From Bacteroidota bacterium (GTDB lineage: Bacteria > Bacteroidota > Bacteroidia > Palsa-965), in NCBI GenBank assembly GCA_006218065.1, contig VBWE01000039.1, positions 1 through 34,909 on the forward strand: DNA of 34,909 nt, in the 5' to 3' direction. Made by a program: the position numbers and the translations under genes. Of this stretch, positions 15,637 to 23,930 are shown one piece after another. Numbering within the stretch: position 1 is the stretch's first letter; every line of letters starts with the position of its first letter. A model generated the notes under the pieces. It had not been told where the DNA came from. It did no database searches and was given only the letters and a program-made list of their open reading frames with translations.

Positions 15637-15693
15637 GGTACGGGCGGTTTAATGTAATGGGTACGGTAGGTGGTTCATCGTAACGGGTACCAT

Positions 15694-15716
15694 GGGGCGA
15701 TTCAATGAATCGCCCC
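15694..15716. repeat. Short palindrome GGGGCGATTCA/TGAATCGCCCC (R7)
   Basis: A perfect 11-bp inverted repeat around one A. It lies in the 187-nt gap between the DUF2807 gene and the cysteine-rich gene, and may serve as a terminator for the former. This hairpin type is common in many bacterial genomes. Confidence 0.7.
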
Positions 15717-15823
15717 TACAAGTGTGTGGTGCGGGGTGAGTTTTCAACAGGTCTTTACTTTTTACGTTTAATGCGTTAAATTGCATGGTCATTTCTTATT
15801 CGTGTAATTAACCCTGTACCGTT

Positions 15824-16456
15824 ATGTGTAATTGTAATAAATCCAAAAAGAGCATCACGGCTCCTGCCGTACGCCGTTCGCAGCCCCGCCCGGAATACGC
15901 TAACGCAGGTCCTCCCGAACTGACCATAGAAGAAGGGGAAACCCTGGATGAAAAATGCCGCACGATGGGCGAGTACCTTGGCCTGGGCGGACCGGTGCCG
16001 GTGCAGATCATGATCGCGGCGATTGAAAACCCGAGTTACGCCTACCGTTTGCTCGACAGCACGAATTCCCCGGATGAAATCCGGCGCCTGCTCGACAACC
16101 CGCCGCCGGTGCGTCAGCGTTCACATACCAATATGGAACTGGTGGCGAAAGCGGGCCGGGCCTTGGTGCGGTGGGGACTGAGCGGCTTTTCCTCGGCCGG
16201 CGAAGACATGCTCCTGCGGCGCGAAACGGCCTGCTTAGCCTGTCCGCACTTAGCCGCGCCCAAAAAAGTCCTGCAAAAACTATCCGCATCGGCCAAACCG
16301 GTAAACGAAACCGGCAAACGCACCGGGAATAAAATCTGCACCATTTGCGGCTGCGTGGTGAAAAACAAAATGCGGCTGGCTACGGATACTTGCCCGGATG
16401 AAGTTCCGGAGACACCGGGGGTGAATAGGTGGGGGGAGGGGTTGGCGGCTGGGTAA
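15824..16456 (+). CDS. Cysteine-rich protein with C-terminal paired zinc-binding motifs
   Basis: A 210-aa protein that I cannot assign to a named family. It begins MCNCNKSKK with a Cys-x-Cys. The middle has a helical block EKCRTMGEYLGL and PVPVQIMIAAIENPSYAYRLLD. The C-terminal third carries two Cys pairs and a third cluster: ETACLACPHLA (around 135-145) then GNKICTICGCVVKNKMRLATDTCP (split: ICTICGCVV and RLATDTCP). The spacing C-x2-C ... C-x2-C-x-C ... C suggests one or two structural zinc sites. Base composition matches the native genome. It sits just left of the cassette array and has no operon partner. Confidence 0.7.
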   Translation: MCNCNKSKKSITAPAVRRSQPRPEYANAGPPELTIEEGETLDEKCRTMGEYLGLGGPVPVQIMIAAIENPSYAYRLLDSTNSPDEIRRLLDNPPPVRQRSHTNMELVAKAGRALVRWGLSGFSSAGEDMLLRRETACLACPHLAAPKKVLQKLSASAKPVNETGKRTGNKICTICGCVVKNKMRLATDTCPDEVPETPGVNRWGEGLAAG

Positions 16457-16533
16457 TCCTGGATAGGAGGTTCGTTAATACATCTGGAAGTGGTTGGATT
16501 GGAGAACTTTTGAGAGTGAAAAGGTGCGTGTAT

Positions 16534-16587
16534 ATGAACTATACTTTAAAATATGAAGACTTCAGTGGAAAGAAAAACGAGCCATAA
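16534..16587 (+). other. Possible 3' fragment of a lost cassette gene
   Basis: The frame is open from 16462 or earlier and includes an ATG at 16534; it codes for ...MNYTLKYEDFSGKKNEP and then a TAA that is part of the CCATAAC core of the first attC-like element. The 452-aa gene ends in the same way inside the element at 19353. This suggests a leftover end of a truncated cassette gene, but the fragment is too short to be sure. Confidence 0.3.
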
Positions 16588-16675
16588 CAGCAACTATCCA
16601 CTATATAATAGCGGCTATTATCCCAGTGCGGCTGTGTAGGCGCTATTATGTAGCGGGTATATGTTAGTTAGCGGC
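16579..16675. other. attC-like element 1 (left boundary of the cassette array)
   Basis: A 97-bp imperfect inverted repeat beginning GAGCCATAACAGC and ending GTTAGTTAGCGGC. The arms pair over CCATAAC/GTTAGCGG and over ATAATAGCG/CGCTATTAT, with a variable middle. TAAC at the left and GTTA at the right are placed as in integron attC cores, although the match to RYYYAAC/GTTRRRY is not exact. Sequence is diverged from elements 2 and 3; architecture and orientation are the same. Confidence 0.55.
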
Positions 16676-16706
16676 AACTTAAAGACCGAACTCTAAAAAA
16701 GCTGAA

Positions 16707-17837
16707 ATGACAATTAACTCAATAAAAATAGTCTTACTAATTTTTGTATCAGGTAACTTCCTTTCTTGCAATGGACAAGTGAAATCTGAACACAAACAGG
16801 CTGAAACAAAAACTCTCGAAATCGGCAAGGAAGTTTCTGAACTCGATAATAATATTTGGAAAATATTTCAAGACTCAAAAGGAAAATATTGGTTTGGTAG
16901 TAATGGAAACGGTATCTATTATTTAGACGGAAGCCAGTTGAAACTATTTACAACAATAGACGGATTAGTGAACAATACAATACGTGGTATTCAAGAAGAT
17001 GTTGACGGAAATATATATATTGAAACACCCGAAGGAATAAGCAAATTTGACGGAAAGCAATTCACTACTTTAAAGGCTATAAAATCGTCTTATAACCAAT
17101 GGAAACTGAATCCTACTGACTTGTGGTTTGGTTACAATGTAAAGGATTTATATCGTTATGATGGAGATTCTCTTTTTCAATTAAAATTACCACGAAAAGA
17201 TTTAAAAAAAGCGTTTGGAATTGACACGCTAATTAGCTTTAATAGAGACAATCCTTATGCCGTTTTCGGGGTTAACAAAGACAAAGACGGAAATATTTGG
17301 TTTGGAACCGTTGTGGCAGGTGCTTTTCGATATGATGGAAAATCTTTTTTGTGGTTTGATGAAAAAGAACTTTCAATACTTCCAGATGGCAGAGCGGGTG
17401 GAGTGCGTTCAATGATTCAAGATAAGAACGGTTATTTTTGGTTAAGTAATTTTTATTATAAATACAAAATTAACCCAAACCTACCCAAAGGATATGAAAA
17501 GATTAAAGCTGTTGATTTACCCAAAGGGATCGCAAAACTCTGGGTATGGAACTCATCCACCAATAGCTATAAACAAAAGATGGATGATAAAATACTTGGC
17601 TTTAACGCTGGAATAACTGACAAGGAAGGAAATTTATGGATGACTATGTACGGTGGTGGGGTTTGGAAATATGACGGAAAAATACTCTCTAACCTTGAAA
17701 TAAAAAGTGATAAAGAATATGTCTTGTCACTCTGTATCTGCCAAGACAACAACGGAACAATTTGGCTTGGAACTGAGAATGACGGAGTTTATAAACAAAA
17801 TGGAGATAAGTTTGAGAAGTTTAAACTAAAAAAATAA
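16707..17837 (+). CDS. Two-component-regulator-propeller-like secreted lipoprotein (cassette gene 1)
   Basis: A 376-aa protein with a lipoprotein signal (residues 1-21, lipobox FLSC) followed by repeated Reg_prop-type blades. Examples are IWKIFQDSKGKYWFGSNGNGI, IRGIQEDVDGNIYIET, VFGVNKDKDGNIWFGTV, SMIQDKNGYFWLSN, AGITDKEGNLWMTMYGGG and CICQDNNGTIWLGTENDG. Such blades form the ligand-sensing part of hybrid two-component systems, but here no kinase or TM follows, so it is a stand-alone exported sensor or binding protein. The gene is strongly AT-rich compared with its flanks and ends 4 nt before an attC-like element, as a cassette gene would. Confidence 0.82.
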   Translation: MTINSIKIVLLIFVSGNFLSCNGQVKSEHKQAETKTLEIGKEVSELDNNIWKIFQDSKGKYWFGSNGNGIYYLDGSQLKLFTTIDGLVNNTIRGIQEDVDGNIYIETPEGISKFDGKQFTTLKAIKSSYNQWKLNPTDLWFGYNVKDLYRYDGDSLFQLKLPRKDLKKAFGIDTLISFNRDNPYAVFGVNKDKDGNIWFGTVVAGAFRYDGKSFLWFDEKELSILPDGRAGGVRSMIQDKNGYFWLSNFYYKYKINPNLPKGYEKIKAVDLPKGIAKLWVWNSSTNSYKQKMDDKILGFNAGITDKEGNLWMTMYGGGVWKYDGKILSNLEIKSDKEYVLSLCICQDNNGTIWLGTENDGVYKQNGDKFEKFKLKK

Positions 17838-17841
17838 AAGC

Positions 17842-17979
17842 AGCCGCTAACAGCACATTTGCAATAGGCGGGGTGACGTGCTTCTATGACACATTTGTGG
17901 TTAAAGAAAGTTCTGTGCTCCGAATAAACATTCGTGGTAAAAAGCCCGCCCATCGCAAATCTGCAAAACGTTATGCGGT
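17842..17979. other. attC-like element 2
   Basis: A 138-bp imperfect inverted repeat. The left arm CAGCCGCTAACAGC.CATTTGCAAT.GGCGGG pairs with the right arm CCCGCCCATCGCAAAT.TGCAAAACGTTATGCGG. It shares blocks with element 3: GGCGGG.TGACGTGC, GCTTCTAT, TTCTGTGCTCCGAA or CTTTGTGCTCCGAA, and CCCGCCC.ATCGCAAA...AAAACGTTA. It directly follows cassette gene 1. Confidence 0.65.
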
Positions 17980-18001
17980 ATTGAAAGGAACATAGAAATA
18001 A

Positions 18002-19360
18002 ATGGGAGAACATTCTACGACAATAAGTTTAAGTCTGATTGAATTCTTGACCGACTTAGGTCATGGCTTGAGATATCATACGGATACAGAATATCCAATG
18101 AATGAAAAGGCATTTGGTGGACAAGCTATTGATATCGCATGGTTCAATGAAAGTGGAAGTAAATTTCCATTATTCATCTTTGAGATTGAAAGTACGAGTA
18201 ACAATTCAATAGCAAATAACCCAACGAAAATTTTCGGGAAAGAAAGTATTGTATTTGAAAAGCCACTATTTTTCTTCCACATAATTATTGATGGAGCAGA
18301 AAATTCAGAAAAATACTCCGACCTAATGGGGCTTTTTGGAAAGTATAACTACGACATTTTTAGAATCAACAATAGTGAGGTTGAAAGACTTTTGTTGAAA
18401 ATTATTTCGCAGCATAGAAGAATTCATAATGAAGTTAATTTGAAGTATTTTATACGCTTAATATATAGTTCCGATTTAATTAAATCTCAAATTGAATTTG
18501 AAACATTCCTAACCAATGCTGAAAAGTTAATTCACGAAAACCAGTTCTTTCATCTTGGTCAAGTGTATGCTGACATTGCATCACGTGAACAATCTTTTCA
18601 AGTTCAGTATGTAAAGTTCTTACATCGTGTTTTAATAGAAAAGAACGGCACCTATTTGAGCTACGAAGATTACTCTGCAAGTATTTCCTCTGAATTTATC
18701 AATCTAGGCATATTGTATTCAAACTTAAACAAAGAACTAACTGCTTTTGACTTTACTGACATGCTTAGGGAAGCTCAGAAAACAGAAACGTTTGATAAAA
18801 TTGAATATTTGCCTGGGTTAAATCAAGACTATGATATTTTCATTCATGACCATGTGCCTTTTTATCTTGCACTTACTTTCTTCTTATTCGAAGGAAATTT
18901 AAATGCTCAGAGATATATTATTGAAATTGTAATTAAGATTATCAGAAAACTGGGTGTAGCAGATGACTACATCTTTGAACATCATATATCATGGGGACTT
19001 CTAATGTCCGCTAGCCATGAAGGGTTTTCAAAAGAATATGATGAATTGAAAGAGTTGACAAATCTAAGAGGTGGAATTCTAAACACAATCATGTATTGTC
19101 CCACATTTATAAATGATCATCATACGCTGCCTAATTCCTCAACAATTATTGTACCTGACAAGAATAAATACATTGTGGAATTAAAGCAGGGATTTGGGCA
19201 TTTAAGTGACGACAGTAATATTAATAAAATTGCTGTAATGAGTTTATCAGTGGACTGGATAGACGAAATAGACTATCATGTAAACTTGGGAGTTGAGTTG
19301 ACGAACTTTGTCACGAAAAAAGTATTATCAACTCGACAAAACGAGATCAACACCGCATAA
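18002..19360 (+). CDS. Unknown 452-aa cytoplasmic protein with nuclease-like N-terminal motif (cassette gene 2)
   Basis: No named family recognised. Residues 10-100 show a possible restriction-endonuclease-like core: helix ISLSLIEFLTDLGH, then QAIDIAWFN (Asp 44) and FPLFIFEIESTSN (Glu 61 and Glu 63), followed by IFGKESIVFEKPLFFFHIIIDG. The order D...ExE resembles the D...(D/E)xK arrangement, with the lysine replaced. The rest is helical with a final beta-rich part. No signal peptide or TM. Very AT-rich compared with neighbours. Its stop codon is formed by the TAAC of attC-like element 3. Possible roles are DNA cleavage or degraded nuclease-like sensing; both are guesses. Confidence 0.6.
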   Translation: MGEHSTTISLSLIEFLTDLGHGLRYHTDTEYPMNEKAFGGQAIDIAWFNESGSKFPLFIFEIESTSNNSIANNPTKIFGKESIVFEKPLFFFHIIIDGAENSEKYSDLMGLFGKYNYDIFRINNSEVERLLLKIISQHRRIHNEVNLKYFIRLIYSSDLIKSQIEFETFLTNAEKLIHENQFFHLGQVYADIASREQSFQVQYVKFLHRVLIEKNGTYLSYEDYSASISSEFINLGILYSNLNKELTAFDFTDMLREAQKTETFDKIEYLPGLNQDYDIFIHDHVPFYLALTFFLFEGNLNAQRYIIEIVIKIIRKLGVADDYIFEHHISWGLLMSASHEGFSKEYDELKELTNLRGGILNTIMYCPTFINDHHTLPNSSTIIVPDKNKYIVELKQGFGHLSDDSNINKIAVMSLSVDWIDEIDYHVNLGVELTNFVTKKVLSTRQNEINTA

Positions 19361-19487
19361 CACGGGTTTTGCGTCAGGCGGGCTGACGTGCAAACTTGGA
19401 GCTTTGCGCTTCTATTGAACATTAGTAATAAATTGAAACTTTGTGCTCCGAAACCCGCCCGATCGCAAAGCCCGAAAACGTTACCCC
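19353..19487. other. attC-like element 3 (right boundary of the array)
   Basis: A 135-bp imperfect inverted repeat from CCGCATAACACGGG to CCCGAAAACGTTACCCC. The arms pair over CGGG.TTTGCG..GGCGGG. The first 8 bases overlap the end of cassette gene 2. It is homologous to element 2 in at least four blocks. Native-composition sequence resumes immediately to the right. Confidence 0.65.
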
Positions 19488-19503
19488 AAAGAATAAAAAA
19501 ACC

Positions 19504-19926
19504 ATGCCCACCAACATCTCCACAATCACTATTAACGCCCCCGCCCCAAAAGTATGGGACATCCTCACCAAACCGGAATTCGTAAAGCAATGGCAGTTCG
19601 GCAGCGACCTGGTCACAGACTGGAACACCGGCAGCGAAATCCGTTTCAGGGCCGAGTGGGAGGGAAACGTATTTGAACAATGGGGAAAAGTGCTCGATGT
19701 GCAAACCCATAAGCTGATAAAGTACAGCCTGTTCGCCCCAAGGCCCGGCCTGGAGGATCGCCCGGAAAACTATTTTGTGATGACCTACGTGCTCACTGCC
19801 GCCGACGGAAAAACCAAACTGGAGATCATCCAGGAAGACAACCGCCCCGGCGCCAAACAGGAAGAACCGCAGGGAGAAGAAAACCCTGTTTTGCAATCCC
19901 TGAAAAAACTAGCGGAAGCTGACTGA
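19504..19926 (+). CDS. SRPBCC / AHSA1-like domain protein
   Basis: A 140-aa protein of the START-like SRPBCC superfamily (activator-of-Hsp90-homology type). The N-terminal ISTITINAPAPKVWDILTKPEFVKQW (split: TITINAPAPKVWDILT and PEFVKQW) is the hallmark, with later WGKVLDVQTHKLIKYSL and TKLEIIQEDN strands and a final helix. The fold makes a hydrophobic ligand cavity; ligand unknown. The start ATG at 19504 fits the domain; upstream in-frame sequence belongs to the attC-like element. GC content is that of the host genome, so this gene is probably not part of the AT-rich cassettes, or is an older one. Confidence 0.87.
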   Translation: MPTNISTITINAPAPKVWDILTKPEFVKQWQFGSDLVTDWNTGSEIRFRAEWEGNVFEQWGKVLDVQTHKLIKYSLFAPRPGLEDRPENYFVMTYVLTAADGKTKLEIIQEDNRPGAKQEEPQGEENPVLQSLKKLAEAD

Positions 19927-20060
19927 GCGCATATAAAGCCGGAATTAAATCAGTATGTGAAGCCGCCAGGCTTCGCATAAAAAAAGTACGGAGGAAACGT
20001 CAGTTTCCCGTGCCGAACCAATTCCCCTCTCTGCCGGAGAGGGGTTGGGGTGAGGTCTTA
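19924..20060. repeat. Compound direct repeat, left copy (DUF4386 flank)
   Basis: The first module starts TGAGCGCATATAAAGCCGG and runs to about 19998, with a GAAGCC/GGCTTC hairpin. The second module is AAACGTCAG...GCCGAACCAATTCCCCTCTCTGCCGGAGAGGGGTTGGGGTGAGG (split here as GCCGAACCAATTCC, CCTCTCTGCCGGAGAGG and GGTTGGGGTGAGG). Both modules recur in the same order and orientation at 20946-21140. The first bases form the SRPBCC gene's stop codon. Confidence 0.85.
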
Positions 20061-20203
20061 CGTACCCTTTTGCTAAAATCGTGCAGCTTTATTTTGTAAC
20101 CTGGCCGTTGCGCCTGGTTATCAGCATTATAAATCAGCACGTAAACTGTAACATATCCGGGAATCAAATCGTCTTATGCAAAACATAATAAAATAGGGCA
20201 TTT

Positions 20204-20914
20204 ATGGAAAATAAAGTAAGCTCACTAAAAAAGACAGCAAGATTTGCCGGCCTGCTGTATCTTATTTGGATAATAACAGCCATCTATGGCCTTATGTATG
20301 TTCAACCGCAAACTATTGTAGCGGGTGATGTTGTTGCCACTGCCAATAAGGTTCTCGCCAATGAGTTTTTATTTCGAACGGGTATAATTAATAGTATTAT
20401 CAGTAGCACAGTATGGCTCTTAATAGGTTTGACACTGTACCGGTTGTTCAAACAGGTAAACGAGCACCAGGCTAAACTATTGGTTACACTGGTTGTTGTG
20501 CAAATTCCTGCCGTATTTTTTATGGAAGCTCTTGATATTACTTCCCTGATGCTTTTCAAAGGCGATATTTTGAAAACATTCGAACTCAGTCAGAGGCAGG
20601 ATTTGGCAATGTTATGTTTAAAAATCAATAACTATACAACAATTATTTTAGAAATGTTCTGGGGGCTTTGGCTCTTTCCATTTGGTATGCTGGTTTACAG
20701 ATCAAGGTTTATTCCTCGCATATTGGGTGTGTTTTTAATTCTAAATGGAATAGCGTACGTCATACATTGTTTTACTCATTTGCTTCTTCCCGACTACCAG
20801 GCTCTTGTTTTCCAAATAGCAACGCCCATATGGACTTTAGGCGAAATTTCAATAATGCTATGGCTTTTAATCAAGGGTGTTAAAAATAATATACAGACAG
20901 TCGACCAACAATAA
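20204..20914 (+). CDS. DUF4386 family membrane protein
   Basis: A 236-aa integral membrane protein with about six hydrophobic helices. The diagnostic N-terminus is KKTARFAGLLYLIWIITAIYG, followed by helices near FRTGIINSIISSTVWLLIGL, LLVTLVVVQIPAVFFM, ILEMFWGLWLFPFGMLVY, ILGVFLILNGIAYVIHCF and a final WTLGEISIMLWLLIKG, which match the DUF4386 layout. Function unknown. The gene is more AT-rich than the surrounding genome and lies between two long direct repeats, so it was probably acquired or duplicated as a unit. No promoter of the TAnnTTTG type is obvious in the 277-nt gap upstream. Confidence 0.85.
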   Translation: MENKVSSLKKTARFAGLLYLIWIITAIYGLMYVQPQTIVAGDVVATANKVLANEFLFRTGIINSIISSTVWLLIGLTLYRLFKQVNEHQAKLLVTLVVVQIPAVFFMEALDITSLMLFKGDILKTFELSQRQDLAMLCLKINNYTTIILEMFWGLWLFPFGMLVYRSRFIPRILGVFLILNGIAYVIHCFTHLLLPDYQALVFQIATPIWTLGEISIMLWLLIKGVKNNIQTVDQQ

Positions 20915-20945
20915 CGGGCGCAAAATATCGGGAGCGGAACCCGCC

Positions 20946-21140
20946 TGAGCGCATATAAAGCCGGGATTAAATCAGTATGTGAAGCCGCCAGGTTTCGCAT
21001 AAAAAAGTACGCAGGAAACCTCACGCGCAAGTACGCATTCCAAAAGTTCCCGGAAAAGTATCCGAAAAACCCCGAAGAAACGTCAGCTTAAAGCCGAACC
21101 AATTCCCCTCTCTGCCGGAGAGGGGTTGGGGTGAGGCTTA
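20946..21140. repeat. Compound direct repeat, right copy (DUF4386 flank)
   Basis: Module one (20946-21019) differs from the left copy by only a few bases. Module two (21074-21140) is the GCCGAACCAATTCCCCTCTC-type R1 hairpin. About 55 extra bases lie between the modules compared with the left copy. The last bases CTTA provide the TAA stop (21138-21140) of the minus-strand STAND gene. Confidence 0.85.
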
Positions 21141-23930
21141 TTCCCCCAACCCCTTCCGGATATGCTCCACCGACTCAATCAGCAAGTCCAGGTCGAGGAT
21201 ATGGAACTGGACGCTGCTCGCGCTCTGGATCAGCAGCAGGTTACTGTCGCTGCCCGAAGAGAGGAAATCGGCTTCGTTATCGTACGAGTTCACGATCAGC
21301 AGGTCTTTCGACGATTTATTGTCCTTGGCACCGCGCGCGTCTCCCAGGCTGGCCTGCCCGTCGTAGCCGCCGGTGGCGAGGAAAAGATTTCCGTCGCGCA
21401 TCGTTACAAAATACAGGGAAACGATGGCGTTGCTGTGCTCGATACGCGGCATCTGCCGCCCGGGATGATCGCCGCCGGTTTCCACGCCGAACACATGTCC
21501 CAGCGTATCGCCCCAGGCTACCCAGCCGTTGGCTTTGTTCAGGGCCAGCGCGGTGGCCTGCGCCTGCGCTCCGTATTTGCTGCGCGTGATCTCGCTGATC
21601 TTCACCGGCTCTTTGCCGCCGCCGATCTGCCACACGGATACGCGGTTGCTTTCCGCCACGGCGGCATAATCATCGTCGAGCACGGCGATTGAAGCAGCTT
21701 CGAAGGGCTTGCCGTGCCGGCCTTTCAGTTTGAACGTCGGAATATCATATGTTTCAAACCAAAAAGAATGATCGGTTTCGCGGATGACGTGCAGCGCGTT
21801 TTCGCCGGAAAAACTGATCGCGTGAATCGTACCGGTACTGGACGCGATGACCTGTTTCGGATTACCGGGATTTTTGTTCGGATCGAATACGAAAAGTCCT
21901 CCCATACTGTCTGCCGCGGCCAGCCAGCGATCGCCGGGACTCATGGCGAGCATGCGGATCGAATTGGGAAAGGCGGTTGCTTCGCGTGAAAACGAAAACT
22001 GTTTGTCGTAGCTGAACGCCAGTTTATACAAACTGTCGCTGGTAAAACAGATCGCGGCGGGCGATTTGCGGAAGGCGACCAGCGCGTGTATCGTATCGAT
22101 CGTATCGCCGGGTGTGAAATGCGAATGGCCTTCGTGCCAGAAAATCTTGTCCAGCGCCATATAATTCACGCCGTCGAAGTAATGCGTAAAACCAGTACCG
22201 AGTATGGTTTTGTATATGCTGTCCATATCACGCTGCGCGCCCAGCGACAGGGTTGCCGCCATGAGCATGATCTGCGGCGATTCCTCGTGATCGGCCATGT
22301 TCAGCGCTTTGAATGCGCGCGACCGGTAAATTTCCAGCTGCCGGGCCTGTTCCGCGGCTTGTTTTTTATACTCTTCTTCCACGAGGTACGTGGAGCCCGC
22401 CGAAATGGCGCAGAGCAGGAGCACAGCCAGTGCGGAGAAAAAGATCAGCCGTTTCTGTTTGCGTTTTTTTCTTTTTTCCTGCCGTTTTATCGCTTCCTGC
22501 CTGGCCGCTTCACTTTTGTCGAGGAAGCTGATCGCGAGCGCGTACTGGTCGTTGAATTTTGCGCCCCAGGCTGCATTCGGCGCATTTTCTTTCCGCCAGC
22601 GCAGGGCGAAATCCAGTTCGGGGCTGCGGTAAAAGCCTGCTTTGTTTTCGGCATGAAGCCGTGCCGCGTTCAGCAGGTTGAGGTAAATCTTGGCCGACTC
22701 GGCTTCTTCTTCCACCCAGGCTGCGAGGCGTTCCCAGACGCGCATGAGGCTTTCGTGCGAAATATCGACGATCGTATCTGGCTGCAGTGGGGACGGCCAG
22801 GGCGGAACGAGGAACGAACGCTCCGGCGTGCGGAATGCTTCGATCACCTGTTTCACTTCTTCCGTAGTCGCGCCTGCAATAGCAGCGAGTTCCGAAAGCT
22901 GCGAAGGCCGCCGTGTGCCGGGCGTATTGGGTCTTTTCTCGGTGAGCGATTTGAAAACGTATTCGCACACGCGTTTCAGTTTATCCGTGCCCAGCGCATG
23001 GTACGCTTCTTCCGCATGCAGCGAAAGCGCGTTTTTCATCGTGCCGATCGTTTCGTAATGTTTCAGCTGCAGCGGTTCCCCCGGCTTACGCTCCTGCTGC
23101 CAGCATTGCCAGGTACGCATCAGCGCATGCTGGAGAATCGGGAGCTGGTCGGGCGAATCGCCTACGTCGTTCAGCAACTGCGTTACCAGCAACGGCGAGA
23201 TCGTCGCGCCGCCCACGGCCACAGGACCGGTGATGGCCTGCCGGATATCGTCGCGCGTCATGCGCGGGATGAGGTAAAGTCCTTTGTTTATCGCTTCGGG
23301 CAGGCCGCGGAATTCGGTGCAGCTCGCCAGGAAATCGGAACGCATGGTGATGATCACGTAAACCGGGACGTCGGTTTGCGCGGCGGCTTCCAGCAGCAGG
23401 CTTACGAAAGTCAGCGTATCCCGCCCGCTTTTTTTCGATTCTTTTTCGTAGCGGCTGTAGCGGAATAATTCTTCGAACTGGTCGACCACGATGAGGATAT
23501 TGTCCTGGCCGTTCCGCAATTGTTTTACTGCGTCGGTCAGCCCGCTGCGGCCACGCCGTAAAACGGATTCGGTGATCATGCGCCGGCTGCCGTCGGTATC
23601 GTCATCGGCCGAAAGCACACCGGGCGCGGAAAGTGCGGCGGCGAGATTGCCTACCGGGTCGCTGCCTGGACGCATCAGCGCAATACTCCACGCCGAGCCG
23701 GCCCCGGTCATGAATCCGCGGAAAAGTCCCGGCATCAGTCCCGATTTGACCAGCGACGATTTCCCGCTGCCCGAACTCCCGATGACGGCGAGAAAACGGT
23801 AATCCGATAATTTCTGCAGCAGGTCGTCCGCCTGGCGTTCGCGTCCGAAAAACAAATGCTCTTCTTCTTCGCCGAAAGCGCGAAGCCCCGGGAACGGGTT
23901 GCCTGCCTGGTCTCCTGGAAAATCGCTCAT
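21138..23930 (-). CDS. nSTAND-type NTPase with transmembrane segment and C-terminal beta-propeller
   Basis: A 930-aa protein. The N-terminus NPFPGLRAFGEEEEHLFFGRE (residues 11-31, split NPFPGLRAF and HLFFGRE) is the conserved lead-in of the novel-STAND group. Walker A is GSSGSGKSS (51-59), Walker B is ILIVVDQFEELF (145-156), and the sensor is IITMRSD (193-199). A winged-helix/helical arm follows to about 410, then a Lys/Arg-rich stretch, one TM helix (about 495-515) and a WD40-like propeller (about 590-925) with blades such as IHALVAF, LAMSPGDRWLAAADS and LFLATGGYDGQASL. STAND ATPases act as stimulus-triggered oligomerising switches. It overlaps the TIR gene by 4 nt (ATGA), so the two are co-translated. 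The propeller would be the sensor or protein-binding part. Confidence 0.88.
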   Translation of the reverse strand: MSDFPGDQAGNPFPGLRAFGEEEEHLFFGRERQADDLLQKLSDYRFLAVIGSSGSGKSSLVKSGLMPGLFRGFMTGAGSAWSIALMRPGSDPVGNLAAALSAPGVLSADDDTDGSRRMITESVLRRGRSGLTDAVKQLRNGQDNILIVVDQFEELFRYSRYEKESKKSGRDTLTFVSLLLEAAAQTDVPVYVIITMRSDFLASCTEFRGLPEAINKGLYLIPRMTRDDIRQAITGPVAVGGATISPLLVTQLLNDVGDSPDQLPILQHALMRTWQCWQQERKPGEPLQLKHYETIGTMKNALSLHAEEAYHALGTDKLKRVCEYVFKSLTEKRPNTPGTRRPSQLSELAAIAGATTEEVKQVIEAFRTPERSFLVPPWPSPLQPDTIVDISHESLMRVWERLAAWVEEEAESAKIYLNLLNAARLHAENKAGFYRSPELDFALRWRKENAPNAAWGAKFNDQYALAISFLDKSEAARQEAIKRQEKRKKRKQKRLIFFSALAVLLLCAISAGSTYLVEEEYKKQAAEQARQLEIYRSRAFKALNMADHEESPQIMLMAATLSLGAQRDMDSIYKTILGTGFTHYFDGVNYMALDKIFWHEGHSHFTPGDTIDTIHALVAFRKSPAAICFTSDSLYKLAFSYDKQFSFSREATAFPNSIRMLAMSPGDRWLAAADSMGGLFVFDPNKNPGNPKQVIASSTGTIHAISFSGENALHVIRETDHSFWFETYDIPTFKLKGRHGKPFEAASIAVLDDDYAAVAESNRVSVWQIGGGKEPVKISEITRSKYGAQAQATALALNKANGWVAWGDTLGHVFGVETGGDHPGRQMPRIEHSNAIVSLYFVTMRDGNLFLATGGYDGQASLGDARGAKDNKSSKDLLIVNSYDNEADFLSSGSDSNLLLIQSASSVQFHILDLDLLIESVEHIRKGLGE

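Noticed and set aside
16579-19487. CRISPR array
   Set aside because: The repeats are over 90 bp, inverted, only three in number and separated by whole genes.
19504-19926. SRPBCC gene as a third cassette of the array
   Set aside because: Its composition matches the host genome and no attC-like element follows it; the direct repeat behind it is of a different type.
22086-23468. Long plus-strand open frame (460 codons) opposite the STAND gene
   Set aside because: Arg/Phe-rich antisense shadow of the Walker and helical region; no recognisable domain.
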